Assembly (NCBI GenBank): GCA_012974475.1
Contig: JAAXQD010000153.1
Coordinates: 1-28,842 of the forward strand
Length of the DNA stretch: 28,842 nucleotides
Reading direction: 5' to 3'
From: Desulfobacterales bacterium
GTDB lineage: Bacteria > Desulfobacterota > Desulfobacteria > Desulfobacterales > UBA11574
The notes below the pieces were generated by a model that was given only the letters and a program-made list of their open reading frames with translations, had not been told where the DNA came from and did not search any database. Of the stretch, positions 23,513 through 28,842 are shown one piece after another. Positions within the stretch are counted from its first letter, which is position 1. Each line of letters starts with the position of its first letter. Position numbers and translations under genes: made by a program.

Positions 23513-24505
23513 TTACTTTTTTTCCGTGGATTCGCCGGCGCAGGACGGACTCGACTTGATGGAACGGTCTTCCCGGCTGGATGCTTCAGCTGAATTTATT
23601 TCTCTGGCTGTGGTGCCAAGGAGTGCATGTGTTTTTGTTCGGCGGGCGGCGATAATACCGGCGATGCAAATGAGGACGGCACCGGCCCATGTCATGGCGT
23701 CGAGGGATTCCCCCCAGAATATCCAACCGAAGAGGGTGGCAAATACCACGTTTCCGTATGTGAATGGACCCATCTGCGCCGCGGGTGCGAGGCTGTATCC
23801 TTTGGTGAGCAGGATTTGTCCGACTGCGGCCAAAAGGCCGATAAAAACGAGCAGCCACCATATCCTCGGCTGAGGTGACTGCCAGGTCCAGATCAGGGGC
23901 ACCGCCGAAATCAAAGTGCCCAGTACGGTGAAATAAAAGACGATTCGGATCGTGGGCTCAGAGGTGGACATTCGCCGGATGCTGACCATGGCCAGAGCGG
24001 CCAAAACGCCTGCCGTCAAACCCACCATTGCAACCGGTTCAAATACGTCGAGGCCGGGTTTGAGAATCAAGACGATTCCCATAAAACCGACAATGATCGC
24101 TCTTCGAACTTTTTGGGCAACGGGCTCACGGATCCATACGTAAGCAATCACCGGAATAAACAGCGGCGTAGTCGCAGCCAGCAGGCAGGCTTTTGAGAGC
24201 TGCAATTGATCGATTGCATAGAAAAAACAATACATTGCCCCAAGCCCTGCCAAGCTGCGAATCAGGTGGAGTTGAAAGAGCGCTGTTTTGACCCCGCCAT
24301 GGGGCCGGCGGTACCAGATCCATGGTAGAATGAAGACAAGGGCACAGAGGTTGCGAAAGAAGACAACCATATCATTTGTAAGCGACCCGGAGACAACCTT
24401 TACCAGCGCCCCCATGGTCGCAAACATGAAAGATGCACTCAGTACGAATAGTGCACCTGCCAAAGGCTGATTGCGATAGGTTTCTGCCTGAGAAGTGGGA
24501 TTCAT
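23513..24505 (-). CDS. EamA-family (DMT) transporter
   Basis: An inner-membrane carrier of the drug/metabolite transporter superfamily, 330 residues with about ten membrane helices in two EamA halves (about 17-150 and 160-290). Typical elements are FMFATMGALVKVVS in helix 1, LSKACLLAATTPLFIPVIAYVWIREP in the first half and GPFTYGNVVFATLFGWIFWGESL in the second. Substrates in this family range from amino acids to nucleotide sugars and cannot be predicted. A hydrophilic tail of about 40 residues follows the last helix. No clear ribosome binding site is seen. Divergent from a second EamA gene. Confidence 0.9.
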   Translation of the reverse strand: MNPTSQAETYRNQPLAGALFVLSASFMFATMGALVKVVSGSLTNDMVVFFRNLCALVFILPWIWYRRPHGGVKTALFQLHLIRSLAGLGAMYCFFYAIDQLQLSKACLLAATTPLFIPVIAYVWIREPVAQKVRRAIIVGFMGIVLILKPGLDVFEPVAMVGLTAGVLAALAMVSIRRMSTSEPTIRIVFYFTVLGTLISAVPLIWTWQSPQPRIWWLLVFIGLLAAVGQILLTKGYSLAPAAQMGPFTYGNVVFATLFGWIFWGESLDAMTWAGAVLICIAGIIAARRTKTHALLGTTAREINSAEASSREDRSIKSSPSCAGESTEKK

Positions 24506-24550
24506 TTAACTTTCAACCGCATGGATAAAAAGCATTCAATAGCAGACCCG

Positions 24551-24656
24551 GGTCGGACATACAACCCAAAAATATCAACAGGCAGGGCCGTCCACGGCCT
24601 TGTTTTTTTAGGGTGTTCGCTCCGACATATCCGTCATGGATATCCCATGTCCGACC
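24551..24656. repeat. Palindromic segment between divergent EamA genes
   Basis: GGTCGGACAT (24551-24560) and ATGTCCGACC (24647-24656) are perfect 10-bp inverted repeats bounding 106 bp. Inside are a strong terminator hairpin (24583-24609) and a second hairpin (24624-24651, GACAT/ATGTC and ATCC/GGAT) that shares sequence with the right arm. The left and right arms can therefore pair with each other, or the right arm with 24624-24628. It might be a small MITE-like element or a + strand leader. No flanking target duplication is apparent. Confidence 0.55.
24583..24609 (+). terminator. Strong intrinsic terminator within the EamA leader
   Basis: CAGGGCCG pairs with CGGCCTTG (8 bp with one G-T) around TCCA, followed by seven T. 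No + strand gene lies upstream, so it ends either a leader of the downstream EamA gene or a short RNA. Confidence 0.65.
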
Positions 24657-24780
24657 AATGCTTGACTTCTCCTTTAAAATATGAAAAATTGAAACATCCA
24701 AACATGTTGAGGTGTTTTAAATTTTACTGTAATTTCGATAAGTTTAAGATGTTATATCAATTTTTGGAATCGTTTGTTTT

Positions 24781-25683
24781 ATGCATTATTTGTTGCTGAT
24801 TTTAGCCGTATTATTCTGGTCAGGAAATTTTATCGTTGGCAGGGGAATTCACAACGAAATTCCTCCCATGACACTGGCATTTTGGCGCTGGGCGATTGCG
24901 TTGTTGATTATTTTGCCTTTTGCGTTGAAGCCGATCCTGCGTCAAAAGGATCTAATTTGGCGGAACTTGAAGATTCTTACTTTGCTGGCTATTCTTTCAG
25001 TTGCAAATTTCAGCATGTTTATATACATGGCACTAAAGTCCTCTACCGTAACAAATGCTGTGTTAATAAACTCGATGACCCCCATATTCATCGTAATTGT
25101 TTCCTGGATGGGTTTTAAAGAGCGGATTACATTAAGGCAAGCGGTTGGCATCGCCATTTCGTTGACCGGCCTGATGTTTATCCTTACGGAAGGAAACCTA
25201 TCGAAGCTCATTGCGGTTCGGTTCGGCAAGGGAGATATGTGGACGATTTCTGCCGGTATTAGCTGGGCCTTATATTCGGCGTTGCTAAGAAAATGCCCGG
25301 TTGAATTCGATTCTTTGAGTTTTCTTGCAACCCTGATTATAATCGGCACTTTATTTATTTCCCCATTTTATATCTGGGAAATAGGCACTGGGAAAACGAT
25401 GAATTTTACCCACGCCTCCATCGGAAGTATTATTTATGTCGCGCTCTTTGCATCCGTTTTGGCATACATATTTTGGAATAAGGCCATACACACTATCGGC
25501 GCAAACAAGACAGGTATTTTTATTCATCTTATGCCGGTGTTCAGTATTATTTTGGCCATGATCTTTCTGGATGAAAAATTAAGAGGATATCATATAAAAG
25601 GAACCATCTTGATATTTTCGGGAATATTTTTAACCACAGCCCATACAATTAAGTGGCAGAACGTTCGTGGAATAAAGCATTAG
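24781..25683 (+). CDS. EamA-family (DMT) transporter
   Basis: A second drug/metabolite superfamily carrier, 300 residues with about ten helices. It starts with LLLILAVLFWSGNFIVGRG, the family's first helix, then FWRWAIALLIILPFAL, SSTVTNAVLINSMTPIFIVIVSW (end of half one) and GANKTGIFIHLMPVFSIILAMIFLDE (end of half two). It is only distantly like the EamA protein on the other side, so the pair is not a recent duplication. There is no clear ribosome binding site before ATG 24781. The long leader holds a terminator that could control it. trkA follows after 35 bp. Confidence 0.9.
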   Translation: MHYLLLILAVLFWSGNFIVGRGIHNEIPPMTLAFWRWAIALLIILPFALKPILRQKDLIWRNLKILTLLAILSVANFSMFIYMALKSSTVTNAVLINSMTPIFIVIVSWMGFKERITLRQAVGIAISLTGLMFILTEGNLSKLIAVRFGKGDMWTISAGISWALYSALLRKCPVEFDSLSFLATLIIIGTLFISPFYIWEIGTGKTMNFTHASIGSIIYVALFASVLAYIFWNKAIHTIGANKTGIFIHLMPVFSIILAMIFLDEKLRGYHIKGTILIFSGIFLTTAHTIKWQNVRGIKH

Positions 25684-25718
25684 ACTCAGATTAAATTGGG
25701 TCAAAGGAGCAGGGTGAT

Positions 25719-27083
25719 TTGAAAGTATTGATCGTGGGAGCAGGTGAGGTGGGGTTTCACATCGCCAGTCATCTGGCCCGGGAGAACAAAGACGTGGTGG
25801 TGGTGGACAAGGATTCTGCGGCCATTCGACGTGTGTCGGACAATATCGATGTTCAGGTGGTCAATGGTTCCGGGAGCAGCCCTGTGATTTTGCAGGAAGC
25901 CGGGATCAAAGAGGCAGAGATCCTCCTTGCCGTCACGGACAGCGATGAAACCAACCTTGGGGCGTGCCTGGTGGCAGACCTGATTTCTCCGTCCACCAAG
26001 AAGATCGCCCGGATCCGTCATGCCGACTATGATGGATATCATGAGATTTTCCGTGAACAAGCGCCCCATATCGACACCATCATCAACCCGGACATCGAAG
26101 TTGTAAAGACCATTCACTGGCTGATGAACGTGCCCGGTGCGGTGGAGGTTGGAGAGTTTGCCGATGGCCGCCTGGTCTTTGTTGGGATCTATTTGGACGG
26201 TTCGGCACGTCTGTCGGGGGTCCGTCTTTCGGACATTTATTCGCGAACCGGGAAAAAAAGCCCGCTGATCTCCGCCGTGGTTCGGGAAGAAGAACTGATT
26301 ATCCCCCGAGGGAAACACCGGCTCAAGGCCGGTGATCTGATCTATTTTATCAGCAAAAAAGAGAGTCTCATGGAGTCGCTGTCGATTTTTGACAAGCAGG
26401 TGGAGCCGCTGAATCGGGTGATGATTGTGGGCGGTGGGAGCATCGGTTTCCGGCTGGCCAGCCTGCTCGAAGGGGATTCTGTTCATACCAAAATCATCGA
26501 AAAGAACCCGGATCGGTGCAGCACCCTTGCCGAGAATCTGAACAAGGCGGTGGTGCTTCATGGCGATGGTTCCAATCAAGAGCTGCTCAGAGAAGAGAAT
26601 GTCCAGGATATGGACGTTGTGGTGACCCTCACCGACGATGAGGAGACCAACATACTGACCTCCCTTCTGGCCAAGCGGATGGGGGCACCCAAAACCATAA
26701 CCAAGATCAGCAAGTTCAGCTACTTTCCCCTGATGTCGATGATCGGCTTAGAGCAGGTGGTGAGCCCGAGACTCTCTGCCATCAACACCATTTTGCTGCA
26801 TATCCGGACGGGCAAGGTGCTTGCGGCCAAATCCATCAAAGGCGAGCAGGCCGAAGTGATGGAGGCCGTGGCCCTGGAAACATCAGACATCGTGGGCAAA
26901 CCCCTAAAGGAGATCGCCATTCCCAGAGGCGCCCTGGTCACCGGCATCATGCGCGAGAACAGGATCATTATCCCCACGGGGGAGAGCGTCATTGCCCCCA
27001 ATGACCGGATCATCATCTTTGCCAAAAAGCAAGCCATCCCCCAGGTGGAAAAAATCCTCGCCGTAAAACTGGAGTATTTTTAA
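25719..27083 (+). CDS. trkA: TrkA, Trk potassium-uptake NAD-binding regulator
   Basis: A cytoplasmic ring protein that binds NAD(H) and nucleotides and gates the TrkH channel. Its 454 residues contain two copies of the RCK unit, each with a TrkA_N Rossmann domain and TrkA_C. The nucleotide loops are GAGEVG (7-12) and GGGSIG (238-243), each followed by a strand ending in an acidic residue. Length matches E. coli TrkA (458). The start is TTG: AAGGAG at 25704-25709 stands 9 nt before it and the Rossmann strand begins at once. The stop codon touches the start of trkH (TAAATG). Confidence 0.96.
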   Translation: MKVLIVGAGEVGFHIASHLARENKDVVVVDKDSAAIRRVSDNIDVQVVNGSGSSPVILQEAGIKEAEILLAVTDSDETNLGACLVADLISPSTKKIARIRHADYDGYHEIFREQAPHIDTIINPDIEVVKTIHWLMNVPGAVEVGEFADGRLVFVGIYLDGSARLSGVRLSDIYSRTGKKSPLISAVVREEELIIPRGKHRLKAGDLIYFISKKESLMESLSIFDKQVEPLNRVMIVGGGSIGFRLASLLEGDSVHTKIIEKNPDRCSTLAENLNKAVVLHGDGSNQELLREENVQDMDVVVTLTDDEETNILTSLLAKRMGAPKTITKISKFSYFPLMSMIGLEQVVSPRLSAINTILLHIRTGKVLAAKSIKGEQAEVMEAVALETSDIVGKPLKEIAIPRGALVTGIMRENRIIIPTGESVIAPNDRIIIFAKKQAIPQVEKILAVKLEYF

Positions 27084-28532
27084 ATGCGGTGGTCTTTTAT
27101 CCTGAACATCATTGGGATGTTGATCTTGTTTTTGGGGATGTGCATGTTATTTCCCCTTTTTTTCGGCCTTTACTACAGGGATCAGAGCGTCATCCCCTTG
27201 GCCCAGTCCATGGGAATCACCCTGGCGTCGGGGGCGTCGCTCATGGTTGTCTTCCGGCGGGAAAAGGTGGAGCATATCAGCCACCGTGAAGGGATGGCCA
27301 TCGTGGCCGTGGGATGGACGGCCATCGGGTTTTTCGGCGCATTCCCGTTTTATCTGGGATCTGAATTCAGCACCTTCGTGGATGCGTTTTTTGAATCTGT
27401 TTCCGGGTTTACCACCACCGGATCGTCGATTTTAACGAACATAGAGGCTGTGTCCAAAGGCCTTCTTTTCTGGCGCAGCTTTATCCAGTGGCTGGGGGGA
27501 ATGGGGATCATCGTCCTGTCGGTGGCCATCCTTCCTTTTTTGGGCGTGGGCGGGATGCAGCTGTACAAGGCCGAAGTTCCGAGTCCGGTTCCGGACAAGC
27601 TCAAGCCCCGGATCAGAGATACCGCCAAGATTCTGTGGAAAGTCTATGCGCTCATTTCTCTGGTCCAGGTCCTTTTTCTGTTGCTGGGGGGCATGGACCT
27701 TTACGATGCCCTGTGCCACGCCTTCACCACCATGCCCACCGGCGGATTTTCGACCAAAAACGCGTCCATCGCCCATTTTGACAGTGTCTATTTCGATACG
27801 GTGGTGATTGTCTTCATGCTTTTGGCCGGGATTAATTTTTCGCTTCATTACCAGTTTCTCAGGGGAAAACCCCTGGCCTTCTGGCGGGATTCGGAATGTC
27901 GTTTTTTCCTGGGCACGGTTTTGTTGCTGATCGTCGTCGTGACGTTCAATATATATGGGACGGTGTACGAGACCGTGGGCCGTGCCTTCCGGTACGGGGC
28001 ATTCCAGGTGGTTTCCATTGTGACCACCACCGGTTATGCCACGGCCGACTACGAACGATGGCCGGCCATGTCCCAGTTTATCCTGCTGCTGTGCATGTTT
28101 TTGGGGGCGTCGGCAGGTTCCACCGGCGGGGGCATGAAGTGCCTGCGGGTCATGCTGTATCTTAAATACTGCTACAAAGAACTTTTTTCCCTGGTTCATC
28201 CCCGTGCGGTGAAGCGGATAAAAATCGGGGGAAGAGCAGTTCCCGAAGACGTCGTTCGGAGCGTTCTGGGGTTTATGGGACTTTACGTGGGCCTGTTCGT
28301 ATTTTCCACGGTGCTCATCGCCGGCATGGGGGTGGATCTTGTGACGTCCATCGCTTCGGTAGCGGCCACCATCGGGAATATCGGTCCCGGCCTGGGGATG
28401 GTGGGTCCCACAGACAACTTTGCCCAGATACCCTACCTGGGTAAATGGGTGCTCATCTGGTGCATGCTTCTGGGACGCCTCGAAATCTATACGGTGATCA
28501 TATTTCTGGTGCCCGAATTCTGGCGAAAATAG
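27084..28532 (+). CDS. trkH: TrkH-type potassium channel subunit
   Basis: The inner-membrane pore of the Trk potassium uptake system, 482 residues. Four pore-loop repeats (M1-P-M2) are present with filter sequences TTTGSS, TMPTGGFS, TTTGYAT and GNIGPGLG. A conserved GASAGSTGGGMKCLR segment follows the third repeat, where the gating loop of TrkH lies. Paired with TrkA without any spacing, so expressed as one unit. The dispersed hairpin repeat lies 55 bp after the stop. High GC relative to genes at 6000-12000. Confidence 0.95.
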   Translation: MRWSFILNIIGMLILFLGMCMLFPLFFGLYYRDQSVIPLAQSMGITLASGASLMVVFRREKVEHISHREGMAIVAVGWTAIGFFGAFPFYLGSEFSTFVDAFFESVSGFTTTGSSILTNIEAVSKGLLFWRSFIQWLGGMGIIVLSVAILPFLGVGGMQLYKAEVPSPVPDKLKPRIRDTAKILWKVYALISLVQVLFLLLGGMDLYDALCHAFTTMPTGGFSTKNASIAHFDSVYFDTVVIVFMLLAGINFSLHYQFLRGKPLAFWRDSECRFFLGTVLLLIVVVTFNIYGTVYETVGRAFRYGAFQVVSIVTTTGYATADYERWPAMSQFILLLCMFLGASAGSTGGGMKCLRVMLYLKYCYKELFSLVHPRAVKRIKIGGRAVPEDVVRSVLGFMGLYVGLFVFSTVLIAGMGVDLVTSIASVAATIGNIGPGLGMVGPTDNFAQIPYLGKWVLIWCMLLGRLEIYTVIIFLVPEFWRK

Positions 28533-28587
28533 CGTCATTTCTCAAGGTTATTTGTCCAATTAAATGCAACGTCCGTCCAAAATTTTC

Positions 28588-28623
28588 AGAGGCCCACGGG
28601 CGTGAGTCCCTGAAAATCTACTT
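28588..28623 (+). repeat. Dispersed 36-nt hairpin repeat, copy B
   Basis: The second copy of the repeat at 19961-19996 (30/36 identical). The GNRA-type loop and AGAGG, ATCTACTT ends are kept, but the stem differs: here ATTTTCAG (28582-28589) pairs with CTGAAAAT (28610-28617), so pairing is preserved by different bases. It lies downstream of trkH, on the same strand. Confidence 0.7.
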
Positions 28624-28692
28624 CATCTGGTCAGCATCCTCGATTTTCGCATTGTTGGGATAAACAAAAAATATTTGACATTTACGCTTTAG

Positions 28693-28730
28693 TGAACATG
28701 TTCAAAACACTACAATGTGGCATGCATTGT
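28693..28730. promoter_or_regulatory. Candidate operator and promoter of wrbA
   Basis: TGAACATGTTCA (28693-28704) is a perfect 12-bp palindrome. TACAAT at 28711-28716 is a good -10 box, and the inverted repeat ACAATG/CATTGT (28712-28730) overlaps it. A repressor bound at either site would block a promoter here. The best -35 at 17 bp spacing is TTTAGT (28688-28693), only fair. Confidence 0.4.
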
Positions 28731-28774
28731 TGCACTGAATTTGTGTAAACATGATAAGCCAAGGAGGTCCCCAT

Positions 28775-28842
28775 ATGAAAGTTTTAATTCTATATTATTC
28801 CATGTACGGGCACACACACCGCATGGCCGAGGCATTGGCTGA
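28775..28842 (+). CDS. wrbA: WrbA-like NAD(P)H:quinone oxidoreductase, 5' fragment
   Basis: The window ends 68 bases into this gene. The first 22 residues, [20 protein letters not shown] onward, match the flavodoxin-like FMN loop of WrbA (E. coli [20 protein letters not shown]). WrbA proteins are tetrameric FMN enzymes that reduce quinones by two electrons and protect against redox stress. AAGGAGGT at 28761-28768 is an excellent ribosome binding site. A palindrome-bearing promoter lies upstream. Partial at the right edge. Confidence 0.85.
   Translation, partial: [22 protein letters not shown]

Noticed and set aside
27432..28538. Long minus-strand frame opposite trkH, and similar one opposite trkA (25701-26579)
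   Set aside because: Rich in His, Gln, Pro and Arg, without ribosome binding sites; these are shadows of high-GC coding DNA.
20097..28564. 14-nt match, TTTAATTGGACAAA at 20097 and its complement at 28551, near both hairpin repeats
   Set aside because: In a 29-kb AT-rich window such matches are expected by chance, and the positions relative to the repeat copies differ.
28718..28734. Sigma54 promoter (TGGCATG followed by TTGCA) before wrbA
   Set aside because: The GG and GC elements are 13 bp apart instead of the strict 12, so the spacing is wrong by one base.
1..28842. CRISPR array, tRNA, rRNA or prophage genes
   Set aside because: No regularly spaced direct repeats outside the coding TPR array, no cloverleaf-like sequence and no phage or integrase protein was found by reading both strands.

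Overview
The window looks like chromosomal DNA of a Gram-negative, probably sulfate-reducing-type Desulfobacterota (Deltaproteobacteria) bacterium. This is an inference. It rests on an outer-membrane lipoprotein with a DUF1318 domain, a YdbH/AsmA-like bridge protein, a YcbB-type L,D-transpeptidase, SurA-like and LysM envelope proteins, moderate GC content, and an IscU/NifS pair of the kind found in anaerobes. No rRNA, tRNA, CRISPR array, integrase or transposase was seen.

Layout. 1-5637: a LysM envelope protein, then a two-gene operon encoding a large YdbH/AsmA-like protein and a small lipoprotein that appears to join YnbE-like and YdbL (DUF1318) parts. 5638-6011: non-coding, dense in hairpins, ending in a terminator. 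6012-11424: AT-rich, less conserved genes (a 14-repeat TPR protein, a small membrane protein, a membrane metallophosphoesterase with a start-codon puzzle, a small unknown, a MobA-like nucleotidyltransferase and a RAMA-like protein). 11919-14216: convergent MepK-like and LdtD-like peptidoglycan enzymes. 14512-16415: a patatin-like lipase and a PlsC-like acyltransferase. 16502-17973: a translationally coupled DUF4442/NPD-flavoprotein pair. 18234-21622: cyclophilin, AI-2E-family permease, a tiny ORF that ends inside a dispersed repeat, a SurA/PrsA-like parvulin and an unknown protein. 21718-23432: an iscU-nifS operon in which the NifS-like protein has lost the PLP lysine and IscU carries a zinc-ribbon-like tail. 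23513-25683: two divergent EamA transporters around a palindromic segment containing a terminator. 25719-28532: trkA-trkH potassium uptake. 28775-end: the start of wrbA.

How they work together. Much of the window serves the cell envelope: lipid traffic between membranes (YdbH plus lipoprotein), peptidoglycan remodelling (LysM, MepK, LdtD), phospholipid turnover (patatin, PlsC) and periplasmic folding (SurA-like). The most notable biology is the unusual Fe-S assembly pair and the fused bridge lipoprotein. A 36-nt dispersed hairpin repeat (30/36 identical between two copies) and the palindromic leader at 24551-24656 are the best unexplained non-coding signals.
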